Shown here: piece after piece, positions 43,468 through 55,293 of the stretch
Layout: the number at the start of each line of letters is the position of its first letter
How positions within the stretch are numbered: the first letter of the stretch is position 1
Assembly (NCBI RefSeq): GCF_019703515.2
Contig: NC_059362.1
Span: forward strand, 24,736,826 to 24,800,825
Origin: Myxocyprinus asiaticus
Lineage: Eukaryota; Chordata; Actinopteri; Cypriniformes; Catostomidae
DNA length: 64,000 nt
Direction: 5' to 3'
Made by a program: the position numbers and the translations under genes
Notes under the pieces: generated by a model
Databases searched by the model: none
What the model was told of the DNA's origin: nothing
What the model saw: only the letters and a program-made list of their open reading frames with translations

Positions 43468-44716
43468 TGTAATGTGTTGACATATCAAAAGAAAAAAAAA
43501 GACACCCCTCAAAATTTTGTGTGGTATAAAGGTAATGTACATAATACATACAATTCATATTACTGATATGGGAATAAGTCGAATTGTGGTTATTAGTTCC
43601 TCCTGTAGAGGGCACTTAGCGCTGGTGGGTCTAAGGTACTGCACAGGTCTGGCCAGAGGCAATTAAACATTGCCGGAGCTGGCATCAACTACCTCTGTCT
43701 CACTGCATTACTTTTATTCTTCTACAGGTGAGCAAATGGATGAAACACTGTTTCAAAACTGTATTAAAAGGATCATTATGTTTCAGCTATGCATATAAGT
43801 GTTGGTATATGTTATTTCACTGAGTAAAACTGTTTTATCAGTAGTGATGAGTCATGTACTGGGAGAAATATGTGAATTAAAAGTGAAATGTGAGAAGATG
43901 CACGAAATTAGTTTATAAATGTTTCTGAAGAATTTTACATGTTGATTGGAATCAGATGAGAAAATATATGTTTTCTACTGGAGTTATGTGGAGCCAAGAT
44001 GGCAGCGAGTGTATTACTGAACCAGAGCCAAAATGGCAGCATACATGTAAAACACGAGGTCAGTGTGAAACAAAATGGCGGATTTGTCTATATGAGAGTG
44101 TGAAAAGGGAACCCATGCTTTGTGAATGCTTATGTTTATGAGAACTATGTTCTGTTATGTGAAATAGGATGGGAATGTATCAGTGAACTTGTGTGAAAAT
44201 GTCTTGGTTACTGATGTAACCTCTGTTCCCTGATGGAGGGAACGAGACGTTGTGTCGATGTAGTGACACTAGGGGTTCGCTCTTGAGAGCCCCAGTCACC
44301 TTTGCTTTATTCCGAAAAGGCCAATAAAAATTGGCGAGTGGAATTTGCATGCCACTCTCCGCCCCGGACATATGGGTATAAAAGGAGATGGCGTGCACCA
44401 CTCATTAAGATTTGTGCTGAGCAGCCAAGAGAGAGTCCCAGCCATGTCAGCGGTCGGTTCAGCACCACGGCAGGAGGGACACTGTCTGTCACTCACTCAA
44501 CGTTGTGTCGATGTAGTGACACTAAGGGTTCCTATACGAAATGCCGCAGGAGCAGAACCGTGTCAGTGAGCGCTCGACCACGTCATGACCTTCCAGCGAG
44601 TTAGGTAAGGCATCTCCCTGGTCCCAATAAGGGTGGGAGTAGGCACTTACCCGAGGAGGCTACAGGCAGTGGCCTTTCCTGATTTTTGTATTAAGCAATT
44701 TCCCACCGAGCACCTG

Positions 44717-46010
44717 CTAGAATAGCGCTGGGGAAGTGAGACCATTCCTACCAGAATGTGGGAACAGGTCCAACTTACAAACAGGTCCACCTGTGCCTCC
44801 CCGAATCTCTCCCAAATTAGCTGGACTGCGTGGGGGTGGAGCCTCCACTCTCCGCGGCGCATTACCTGCTGTGAGAGCACATCCGCTGCATGGTTGAGGA
44901 CACCCGGGAGGTGCGTGGCTCGCAGAGACTTCAACGTCTGCAGACTCCAAAGGAGGAGGCGGTGGGTGAGTTGCGACATACGACATGAGCGTACGCTGCC
45001 CTGGCGGTTTATTTACGCCACGGTCGCTGTGTTGTCCGTCCGGACCAACATGTGCTTGCCCTGAAGCAACCACCAAAGCCTCTGCAGGGCCAGCGATACT
45101 GTTAGCAACTCTAGGCAGTTGATGTGCCATTGCAGGCGGGGCTCTGGACAGGGCCTGCCCGTTGCACACGGTGCCCCAGCCCGAATTCGAGGCATCTGTC
45201 GTGACCACAACGCGCCTCAAGACCTTCTCTAAGGGAACCCCTGCTCATAGAAATGCCAGATCTGACCAAGGGCTGAAATTATGGCAGCACCGTGGCATGA
45301 TAGTCACACGCTGGGTGCCGTGGCGCCATGCCCACCTCGGGACTCGAGTCTGTAACCAGTGCTGGAGTGGTCTCATATGCATCAACCCAAGGGGGAGTAC
45401 CACTGCTGAGGATGCCATATGCCCCAGGAGCCTCTGAAATTATTTCAATGGCACCGCTGTCCTCCACCTGAAAATTTTCAGGCAGGCCAGCACTGACTGT
45501 GCATGCTCGTTTGTAAGGCGTGCCATCATGGTGACCGAGTCCAACTCCATTCCAAGAAAAGAGATGCTCTGCGCAGGGGAGAGCTTGCTCTTTTCCCAGT
45601 TGACCTGAAGCCTGAGTCGGTCGAGGTGCTTAAGCACAAGATACCTGTGTGCACACCATAGATCTCACGAGCGAGCTAGGATCAGCCAGTCGTCGAGATA
45701 GTTGAGGATGTGAATGCCCTTCTCCCTTAACGGCGCCAAGGCAGCCTCTGCGACTTTGGTAAAGACACGAGGAGACAGGGACAGACTGAAAGGGAGGACC
45801 TTGTACTGGTATGCTCGTCCCTTGAAGGCAAACAGAAGAAAGGGTCTGTGTCGAGGAAGGATCGATACATGAAAGTACGTGTCCTTCAGGTCGACGGCCG
45901 CGAACCAATCCTGATGTCGTATTGATGCCAGGATGTGCTTCTGCGTCAACATCTTTAATGGAAGCCTGTGTAAGGCCTTGTTCAAGGCACACAGATCCAG
46001 AATTGGGAAA
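44717..46010 (-). pseudogene. DIRS-type RT-RNase H (third copy)
   Basis: Begins in the middle of the first RT motif (PILDL.. at about 46005), so the upstream SPYFIVPKK region is deleted. The frame 45985-45665 has AVDLKDTYFHVSI and NYLDDWLILA with the catalytic Asp pair. After frameshifts, VNWEKSKLSPAQSISFLGME (45600) and the RNase H motifs VVVTTDASNSGWGTVCNGQ and LVRTDNTATVA follow; unlike the 12-13 kb copy, the Asp in RTDN is kept. HLPGVLNHAADVLSQQ marks the RNase H end. Confidence 0.75.
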
Positions 46011-47310
46011 CTGCTCTTTTACTGACAAACTGGGTGCCGGGGCCCAGAAGGCACCCAGTGATGTTGTGAGGGTTCTCACCTCGTACTGGCCCCGGGGCGG
46101 GAGTGGAGCCCATATGCTTACCTGGGTCAGGCCAGTCAGAGTCAGTAACCTCATCCCTGGGTCGCCTGTCCCAGGGCCGCTTCGAAGCCCATCCGGGGTT
46201 CTTAGTAGCTGGCTGATGGGCAGGTGGTGCCGCCTTCCTGCAGGAGGATCTTCTTCTCAGAGGCCGGTGCGCAGGCTCCGATGCTGGGGGAGCTGGGGTC
46301 GACGCTGCAGGAAGATAGCTTTGGCGTGAGACAGACAGCGCGTAGGACTTCGGAGGCCAGTAGGCGGCCGAGTCGCACCGCAGCAGGATGTGTTTAATGG
46401 CCTCCGTCTGCTTCTTCACCATCAAGAACTGACTTTTTCTTTTTTTGGGGGTGAAGTCGTCGACAGTGTCGCCAAAGAGCCTCCCTTGGGAGACAGGCGC
46501 ATTGAGAAAGCAGACTTTCTCGGCACCACGCATCTCCACAAGGTTGAGCCACAGGTGTCGCTCTTGGACCACCAAAGTGGACATCGTCTGACCCAGGGCA
46601 TGCACTGTGACTTTCGTCGCCCGTAGAGCGAGGTCAGTCGCAGTGCGCAGTTCCTGCATGAGCCCTGGGTCGTTCCTACCCTTGTGCAGATCTTTAAGTG
46701 CCTTGGCCTGGTGAAGCTGCAGGATGGCCATGGTGTGCAGGGCAGAGGCGGCTTGACCTGCGGCATTGTAAGCCTTCACCACTAACGACGAAGAAAACGT
46801 ACATGCCTGGGAAGGAAGCCTTGGTCAGTTCCTCCAGGTGGCTGCGCCCTGTGGAAAGCTCGACATATCCCTTGGTTGCCCTGCCGTCAAGGGTAGTTAG
46901 GGTGGATGAGCTCGCAAAGCGTGTACGGGTGGAGAAAGGCGCCTACCATGACTTCATGAGCTCCTCATGCACTTCCGGGAAGAAAGGCCGTGAGCTGCGC
47001 TCCGAGCCCAGAAACCAATCATCCAGCCACGTGAGTTTCAACGCAGGATGGACCAGGTCAGGAAGCAGCCACGGTGGCTCTCTGCTTCACGAAGAAGGAA
47101 GAGAGCCACGACCACAACGTTCTCATGGGCAAGTTCTCACAGTGAAAACATGACCATCCACAAAAGCTGCCTCGGCGTGCTGGCAACTCAAGCACTCGAG
47201 ACAGATTTCGTGACCATCCGGTGGGGAGAGATAACAGCCACACCCAGTAGCACAAAGGCGAAAGGACATATTCAAAAAGACAGCAATCGTTTGTGCGAGC
47301 TCTTTTAGAG
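45982..47310 (-). pseudogene. DIRS gag-like ORF1 (third copy)
   Basis: The proximal part near 47260-47060 reads a Cys/His-rich stretch (..GWSCFHCENLPM..) like the other two gags. The long open part (46782-45982, 266 codons) reads VKAYNAAGQAASALHTMAIL, LVVQERHLWLNLVEMRGAEK and VSQGRLFGDTVDDF. A short insertion (about 46440-46455, coding PKKRKS) interrupts the FAQQF-type motif. The end of gag is joined directly to the RT segment. Confidence 0.75.
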
Positions 47311-47933
47311 AAAATGTACTCTTTTGAATATACTCTTTTTTACACCTGTGTACTCAGCCGCCGAAGCACCCAGGGGAAGCACGACACTCCACAGTGCAAG
47401 GGTGACCGCTGATATGCACCGTAATTCCAGCGGCGATAGCAAGGTGATAGGATGAACACACACATGCGCTCGGCTCCGAAGAACAAGTCTGAATGAGTTG
47501 TGCACACCATCTCCTTTTATACCCGTATGTCCAGGGCGGAGAGTGGCATGCAAATTCCACTTGCCAATTTTCATTGGCCTTTTCTGAATAAAGCAAAGGT
47601 GATTGGGGCTCTCAAGAGCGAACCCCTAGTGTCACTACATCGACACAACTTCGAGTGAGTGACAGACAGGGAAAGGTATTTGTGACGAAGATTACTATAA
47701 ATGGTGAATGTGGGATGTAATATTCTTGACACTGATGTATTAGAGAAACCCGGGCACAAGTGAACACAGAAATGTCTTTATTGGAATTTAATGATTTCAT
47801 TGGAATGTAATGTTTTCATGGGGATTTGATTGTCATTAATGGAATATGTTGCATTGCAAAACAAATAGTTCTTGTTCTTAGAAAGGTAATATGTGAAGTT
47901 AATGTTAACAATAAATTGAAATGAACATAAAAG

Positions 47934-48005
47934 AGAGTCAATTAAACACTGCCAGAGCTGGCATCAACTATTTCTGTCTCATGGTATTTCTTTTATTCTT
48001 CTACA
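47934..48005 (+). repeat. Third fragment of the gypsy LTR
   Basis: agtcaattaaacactgccag .. tattcttctacag matches 35521-35587 and 43658-43727, then departs exactly where those continue with ggtaagc/ggtgagc. Confidence 0.65.
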
Positions 48006-48241
48006 GTGCTGGCAATTGTTGTTCATTCAACTTACCCGTTCAAGCTTCCCTGGCCTGAGGCAGTAATACACTCACCTGTGGAGTGCCATGAATTACCGGA
48101 GAATCATGCTTCGTTGTAAGAAAAAAATATAATAATACTAATTTCCTGGCACAACTTCACTAGTAATGGAGAATGTAGTGAGTGTATTGTAGAGTGTCTT
48201 GACTTTTGTTTGTCTTAAAAAGGAACATGTCTTTGAGCAGT

Positions 48242-48540
48242 CCCCTTTATTTGGACACTTAAGTTTCATTTAAAAATGTATGAATTTCATTGCATGTGTA
48301 AAGCAATAGTCAAACCAAGTGGCATCTACAAACAGATGATGTTTCTTTTCCCAAAAAGTTTTCCACAATTATTTTCAGTTACTTTTAACCAGCTGGTATT
48401 AAGGTGATTTTTAGTGGATGTATGAAGTTTTCCCACAAGTTCACACAGATGCTCTTTCAGAACAACTACAGGTGTAGTTTATCTAAACTATCAATATGTT
48501 CCACTAAGTTTGACAACTAGCAAGTGTCCAAATACTTTTT
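48242..48540. mobile_element. Possible Tc1-type MITE
   Basis: tttatttggacacttaag at 48246 and its near complement caagtgtccaaatacttttt at 48521 are inverted, about 300 bp apart. The interior is non-coding. Confidence 0.4.
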
Positions 48541-49029
48541 GCTTATTGTGCCGTGTCTCACAGCAGTTATGTGTTCAGACAAATTGTTTGTCACAGGAAT
48601 CCTGTTGCATTATGTCTTGTTAGGACTCCGTGTAATGCTGCAGTATGTTTCAATTTCTGGTTAGTGCTGGTTAGTCACTTTTTTCCAAATGTGAAAAATG
48701 TAACTAAATTATTTGTAACCTGGTCTCATAGTGAAAACGTGACTCTATATAAACCTGCATCTTTCCAGGTACAATTCCATGCAGTTTCCAGGTGAAATGA
48801 ACACTAGAGGCACTACAACAACTGTGTGTTTTATTCTCTTTCACTCAAATCATGACTTCAGTGGCTGATTATGACTTTATAAACACTTATTTTTCTCTTT
48901 ATTACTCAGACCATGCTATGTTATGATATTGAGACACTTTTACTCTAATGCATCTTTTGGAAAATTATACATTTTAACGGTTGTATTACATACCCACCTA
49001 CATATATACACTTATTCCAATATGATTAG

Positions 49030-49260
49030 CTTGCATGGTAGCTCACCTCGTAGAGTGTTGGACTTTGGAGGATCACAGTTCAAAACCAGACAAGAACTCA
49101 AAATGACACGTGACACGACAGAGACATTCATAGAAGCGACAAGAATTGACATGGTTGCTTCAGAAAGCATGCTTTTCACTTCTGCCTTTTAAATCACTAT
49201 CGGTTAAGGTAAGGTGTTGGATAAGGGTAAGGATGTCTGTTTTGTTAAACTCTCATTTCT
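49030..49260 (+). mobile_element. tRNA-derived SINE-like element
   Basis: The head gcatggtagctcacctcgta .. ggatcacagttcaaaaccag resembles a tRNA with an A-box (TAGCTCACCTCG) and a B-box (GTTCAAAACC). The following body (..ggttaaggtaaggtgttgg..) is a degenerate ttagggt-rich sequence. It lacks a proper acceptor stem, so it is not a tRNA gene. Confidence 0.5.
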
Positions 49261-49459
49261 CTTTTTGGACACTATTGGTTAAGTTTAGGGTAAAGTTTTA
49301 GGTTAGGGAGGTATGTTTTATTAAAACCTCCATCTAAAATTCACCTTCAAAACTTCATCTGATTACAACCTCATTTCACTCGGTTTTGGCACCCCCTGCT
49401 GGACATTTCACTTTAAAAGTGCAGCCAAGCATGTTATGTAGCACATAATTTCAGTTCTG

Positions 49460-52421
49460 CAAAAACTTTGCAATGCTCACGTAAATTTCATGAGACCAGG
49501 CTGATTGTTTCTGGTGTTGGAATATCAATGCAGTATTATGAGGTAAAATATTGCAAAAATGTTTCCTCCACCTCTAGCGGTGACACTGTGGCCATGGCAT
49601 TTATTACCATGGTGACAGAGGGAGGATTGATTTGCAGAGCAGGGTTTAATAGCTGGGTTTATATGCAGATGATGTTAGTCTTCCTGCTCAGGCCTAAAAC
49701 CGCATCCTGTGTCAGACCACTGAACTCAAACAGTTCCCCGCCACATCATTTTACCTGCACAGTTAACGAGCGCTTGTTACTAATAGCGCAGATTAACTCG
49801 CCGTCTGAAGACTGCTTAATTATTTAGCATAACAGGGTGGAGATCATTACAGTTTATGTTTATAACTATGTTTACTGCGTTGATAATATTTTTTTTTTCA
49901 AAAGGAAACCTTAAAGCTGGCATGACTTAATGGCTTGGCAGCTCCTCCATGTTCTAATATCCAATAAAGATGACAAGTACTTTTGCAATTTTTCTCTCTC
50001 AAGCCATAAAGTACCCAGAAAACATTGATTAGATAAGCAATGGCAAAACAAAGTCGGTCCATCTTCATATATCAGCATCGAGAATGTGCCTGGAGTTACT
50101 GCAGCGTCTGCAGCATTAGCCAGGCTTTGGTTTTTATGGAGGGCTCATCAAACTCGGGTTGATTCAGAGGTTGAGTATCAGTTCAAAGCAGTCAATCACC
50201 AACAAACACCTTGATGCCTGACAAATTCATCATAATACAGACACATCATGTGATTCAGAATATACAGCCAGTTTCATAAATTTAGCCACAGCAGCTACTG
50301 ACAATGCAGAGAGCAAGAGAGCTGCACTAAGTCAAGAAAACTGGGTCACTTTTGCTTGTGCATATTTTCTCGCACAAATGCTATCAGCATTTCAGCCATG
50401 GGAGATTATTGAATAGAGAAACAAGCAAATCCATTTGTGATGATTGGGGGTCCATCTAAAATAGCTAGGGGATCAGCAGAAAAATTATTGAATTGTAAAC
50501 AATAATGCGAAAACCATGGTAATCGATTTACAGCCGAAACAGCAATGATGATACACTAAAACAGTTGACTTTACGTCATAGACAATAAGAATAATGTATG
50601 AAAGACTTGCTGGGTGATTCCTGTTTCCACTATACAAATGACATCTCTGACTGGTGGATCTCGCTTAGGGATTGTGGGTAGTGTAGTACTTCACCATGAA
50701 TATGGCAATTGCATTTTGTTTACTTGTGCTCATGGTCTGTCTAAAAGGTTTATACGTTATTATAAAAATCTATTTATCTGGAGAAAACAAATAGGAATTT
50801 TACCACCTGCTAAACAAACACCCTATTTTTCTGTGTGATATTTGTTTATGCAGGTCTATGCAGCGTGCTAATTACTCATTTCCCGGGGTTGGAAAAAGGG
50901 CTTCGGAAATGTGTCAAAAGTTTATGTCACCTCTCCAGTTATTTTGCGGACTGACTGAATTAGAGCACACTAGCCCTTTGGGGAGTTTTATCTCTTGTTT
51001 ATTCCTGCAGCTGTTAATCACGATTGTGCTGTGGGAGTGTTTGTTTGTAGATGTAATGAACTATGATGGGAAGAAGTGAAGACCATGTCATTAGTTAATT
51101 AGTCTCCCTCTGATGCAGCAGGGATGGAGTGTTGGACATCAACAGGAGCTGACGTGGGATCAGGCAGGTCCACCTGAACAAGCTTTTTTGACACAACAAG
51201 ATATGGAGCCACTGATGGAAGAAGACACATGTTATAAACTCATGCTATTTCTCTTGATGTCAGAAACTGGCTTCTCAATATCAAGGCAATTAACTGTAAT
51301 TTTTGAACTAGACATTAAAGCTCAAGTGTGTAAGTGCACCACTATTATCACAGAATGGTATTGTAAAATAATGCCTATTCAAACAGGTTTCCCGAACACT
51401 CCCCTCGTCTTCCATTGGTCGGGCAAATACATACTGTATTCCCACCTCAAACTCACACCATTGGTTGAGCCAATGTTGCAATTTCAGGCTGGGGTGTGTT
51501 TCACAAAAGCACTGTTAGCCAACTATGGTCGCAAGTTCCATTGTTACCAACATAGTTTGTGTATTAATCAGCTTTTTTTCTGGTGTCTATTTAAATGAGC
51601 TATTTTATTTTAGCATCCACTGAATCTCAGCAGAAGTTATTACTCCACCGCTTGCTTAACATTATTAACAAAAGCTCTTTATGTTGAACCCCCATGGTTC
51701 GAACAACAGACGTGCTACATAGTTTCTACAGTTTCGAAAAAAAAAAAAAAAGTGAATACCTAGTTAAATTCTCCTGCAATGCATCGAAATATGGTGGTTA
51801 AGCAGTGAGTTACGTTGTTGCGTGGGAAACGCACCCCTAGTTATGATGCCAAACACTGAGAAATGTTTGGATGGTGCCACAAAGCCACACAGTTTACACT
51901 TTTTACAAATGGCTTACTTGTAGTTGTCTGTGCAAATACCCATTGGAAAGAACTATCACAAATGGTATTTCTTTAATATCTCAATTGTTTACCCTAGACA
52001 GCATTAAGACAAATGTTCTCCTGAAAAAAAGACCCTAGTAATCTCGCATGTATCTCCTCTAGAGTTTCAGACGTGTCCTCTAGATTGTCACAAAATGGCC
52101 TCATATCTGCAAAGATTCTAAAGTCTGCAATAAAGCATCAGCTATTTCAATATGAACTCAAATATTTCTCAAAATTCTTCCTAGACTAAACTATATGGCC
52201 TATGCCATACACATTCATTGTATACCTTTACTCTTTGTCAACAACTGGCTTTTTCTATGTATTTTTTTCCACCTAAGGATTTTTAGGGAAAAAATGGGAC
52301 ACAGGATATGTAATGTAATTAAGAAATCCATTATGTCTCCTAATCTGTGAAAAAGCCACCTTTAAGCAAAACAAGACAAACAAAACATTTTCTCTGGGTA
52401 TTCACCTGGGATAGTAAAAAG
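49460..52421. other. Gene-free, low-repeat stretch
   Basis: 49560-50480 and 50840-51180 lack simple repeats and element ends and contain clustered TAATTA-like motifs (for example gtgctaattactcatttccc at 50867 and cattagttaattagtctccc at 51089). I see no exon; the frames at 49468-49827 and 51113-51598 have no recognisable motif. Regulatory conservation is possible but unproven. Poly-A lies at 51738-51751. Confidence 0.4.
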
Positions 52422-53030
52422 TAGGGGTGTAACTGTACACAGAAGTCACGGTTTGGTACGTACCTCGGTTTTGGGGTCACGGTTCGATATGAGTTCGGTA
52501 CAACAGGAAAAAGCAACAAATCACAAATGCTAGGTTTCTTTTCATTTATTTTGAACAGACAGTAGTGCCAATTACAGTTTGTTCCACCTAGCGGCATTTA
52601 GTCCACCCTGAGGTAGTGCAGTACAGCCTCCTTTAGTGTATTAAGCACAAAGCAGTAAACAGAATGCACTCTTGCATAGGCCATATTTTTTTGTAGGGTA
52701 TTTGGTCACAATCAGCTACAAATCTGAAAAGCATCTCTTGTGTTATAAAAGTACAAAATAAATAGAATAATGAAAAATAAAACTTGTGCATTAGGAGAAG
52801 CCATTCTTGTTTTGGGTTGGTGCATAGATGGTCTCTTCTTCTTCTGCTGCTCTTTTTCCTGTTGTGGCGGTTAGCAAACAGTGTTGCATTACCACATGCG
52901 CCCCCTTCTGGATTGGAGTGTGGATCGCCTGTGACTGACTCAGATGTATTCTTTGTCTGACTGCATGCACCGAACCGTGACATCAGTACCGTGATGGTTC
53001 GGGATGAATACATGTACCGTTACACCCATA
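52422..53030. mobile_element. hAT-type MITE with perfect 8-bp target duplication
   Basis: taggggtgtaactgtacaca at 52422 and ..tgtaccgttacacccata at 53030 are inverted. GTAAAAAG directly flanks both ends (52414-52421 and 53031-53038). The inner arms (tcacggtttggtac.. and ..gaaccgtgacatcagtaccg) also pair. No transposase. An 8-bp duplication is the hAT signature. Confidence 0.88.
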
Positions 53031-54231
53031 GTAAAAAGTATTGTAACATCAAACATTTTTGGACATAAGCTTTTTAAAAAGGTCTTTAGCTTCACAGCTT
53101 TTCATTTGTTTTATTAAATTGTTAAAAGCTTATTGGATAAATTAGCTTCAAGGGTTAATTAGTACACACTTACACACAAAATATGGCCTTAAGACATTGC
53201 ATTCTTGAATTGAGCGGGTTGCTGACCAATGCATTATTAATACTGCTGCATTGCACCACATGTTGCCTTCTGAGTCACGTAGGCCATAATCACTCCCCAA
53301 ACAAACGACTCAGTGGTTTGCATGTGTACATCATCTATTGTATCCTGCACTGTCCAGATCATTAGTTTTCACCGGATGTCCGTGACTTTTGGATTGAACA
53401 GAACACAATCTCACCCCCAGCACTCCACGATGGAAACAGCTTTTGACTTCTAATGGATCAATCAATAATTAAAACAAACTGGGCTGTCATTTGGAAGTTA
53501 TTTTTAATTCTTTTTTTAAGACTTTTATTTAAGAGTTTAAGATAGGCACAATTTCCAACTCACTGCCTCCTGCCACAACTGGCAATGCCACGCATACTGA
53601 AAAATACTGAGTGCTGAGAGAGCAAATTTCTTGTTTGGGATTTCTTGCAGGCCACAAGGGTGCTGATGTTATTATGCTATATGATCAGAACAGCTGTGTT
53701 TACTAGATCTCTCTAATGGAGGCAGGTCCATATGGAGACAAATCATTTTAACAAGGGCAGAATTCTGTATAACAGATTTGATACTCATGTTCTTGAACCC
53801 ATGAATTAAACAAGGGATTCTGTTCACTTTACATCATTAACATCTCACATGTGTTTTTTATGTTTTTTTTTTTTTTGTTTTTTTTTTTTTCACACACTAT
53901 TTCAATTGTGCTAAATGGATGAGAAGAGCTGTTATAATGGGATTGAGATAGGGTATGTTTTTCTCATAATAAATAAACAGAGGCCTTAGACAGAATGAAA
54001 TTTCACAATGAGTCTGTTTTTTATTATTATTATTATTTATCAACAATTATTTTAAATTGGAAAACTTTGTCAGAGATTTAACAACATTAACCTTTCTTTG
54101 ATTTTGTCTCTACTATAGCCTAAAGAAGAAGAAGAAAAAAAAAAAACATCCTGTATTTGGTTGTAAATTAAGAAATATAAAGCCATAAAATTACCCCATG
54201 GTTGTCACAGATTGTTTGTGAATAATCCAGT
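53031..54231. other. Gene-free stretch
   Basis: Poly-T tracts lie at 53862-53891 and an ATT-rich run at 54020-54038. Nothing else is recognised. Confidence 0.5.
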
Positions 54232-54235
54232 GCTG

Positions 54236-55293
54236 TGTTAAAGCCGATTTATTCTTCTGCGTTAAACCTACGCTGTAGGCTATGCGTAGCTACGGCGGTT
54301 ATGGCATAGCCTACATTGTAGGCTGACGTTCACCTCTTCAAAAATTTAACTGTGCGTTGCGTCGATGCAGACCACAACAGCTGTGATTGGTGCACTTTTA
54401 ACCAGAGACCGCCCCTCAGGATGATAACGATATCTGAGGTCCCTACCTTTAGATTATTTAATATCTAGGCTTTTACTTGTTATTAAATTGATATATGTGA
54501 AACAATGTGATTTATTCTACTAATGAACTTTACGATATGCACGTGTGACGAGGAGGAGGGCAGGGCCGGGTCGTTAGGATTGACGCCTGGCGCTGAGTTA
54601 CTGCAATCAGTCGGGAGAGGGATAAAAAGGAGCCGGAGATGCCAGTTTGAGAGAGAGACGGAGGTGCACACAGCCGCTTAACGTGTGCATTCCACCTGTT
54701 GGACTGAAAAGTCATCAGAATGAGAGAGAGCACATGGAGCTGTGTGTGTGTTATGGTTTTGTTATGCTGAAAAGCAGTTTTATGTTGTGTTGAATTAAAA
54801 GTCTTTTGGTTGTAAACCTGGTTCCTGCTTACTCCTTTACGATGAGCAAGAGACCTGTCTGCCACAGCATGATGATTTGACCGTATGTTGACAGTATTGT
54901 GTGCAGTAAATAATCATATTTCATAAGTTATGGAACTGGAACACTTTTAATTTTTCAGCAAATTAAAAAACACCTGATAAGAGTTGATTATATTGCCTAT
55001 ATGCATTGTAAAGTCTTTAAAAAGACACCCATTTTGTGTTCGCCAAGCAAGGTATAGATATTAATTAATTTGATGATTTCTTTTTCAGCACAGAACATCA
55101 AAGGTATGCCAAAATATTAATTTATTATTATTTATGTGACTCAAGAGCAAGCATACAGTATTTTTATTTATTTTTTCATAAATTTGCTCCCTAATCGCAA
55201 AACTACGCAGAACTATAAATGCAAATCAACGCATTGGCCACTACGCAGAGCCTATGTCGTAGGCTCAACGCAGAAGTATAAGCCTTTAGTTTA
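54236..55293. mobile_element. MITE with tacgctgtaggc-type arms, split by a solo LTR
   Basis: The left arm ttctgcgttaaacctacgct, gtaggctatgcgtag (54253-54287) pairs with the right arm cgcagagcctatgtcgtagg, ctcaacgcagaagtataagc (55243-55282). No coding interior. The superfamily is uncertain. Confidence 0.6.
54544..54866 (+). repeat. Solo LTR
   Basis: TGTGACGAGG .. TCTGCCACA, 323 bp, with gagggataaaaaggagccgg (TATA-like) at about 54619 and gttgaattaaaagtctttt near the polyA-signal position. The 5-base flanks GCACG (54539-54543) and GCATG (54867-54871) differ at one base and look like a target duplication. No internal region or partner LTR is present. Confidence 0.65.

Larger units (their letters stand above)
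44201..47673 (-). mobile_element. DIRS-like retrotransposon, internally deleted (3.5 kb)
   Basis: Inserted between ..acttgtgtgaaaat and aggtatttgtgacg of the gypsy LTR. Both ends carry the DIRS terminal sequence in inverted orientation (gttgtgtcgatgtagtgaca at 44250 and its near complement at 47624-47643). From the right end inward on the minus strand: promoter leader, gag, RT, RNase H. No tyrosine recombinase remains. A second internal copy of the terminal sequence at 44491-44530 is where DIRS elements carry an internal complementary region. Confidence 0.8.
35324..47755 (+). mobile_element. Ty3/gypsy retrotransposon with nested insertions
   Basis: Order: 5' LTR, PBS, gag, protease, RT remnant, integrase, polypurine tract, 3' LTR. 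The 5' LTR holds an unclassified repeat pair (35792-38583); the 3' LTR holds a DIRS element (44201-47673). Without these the LTRs would be about 0.8 kb and the internal region about 4.5 kb. RT comes before integrase, the usual gypsy order. Confidence 0.8.
43468..47755 (+). repeat. 3' LTR of the gypsy element, split by a DIRS insertion
   Basis: Matches the 5' LTR: 43468-43726 with 35324-35586, 43727-44200 with the following leader-like part, and 47674-47755 with 38865-38930. It stops matching about 30-40 bases short of the 5' LTR end (..gatgtattagaga), so the last bases are lost. Confidence 0.7.

Noticed and set aside
51113..51598. 161-codon open frame as a possible host exon
   Set aside because: No recognised motif or splice context; the composition is like the surrounding non-coding DNA. 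I could not support it as a gene.
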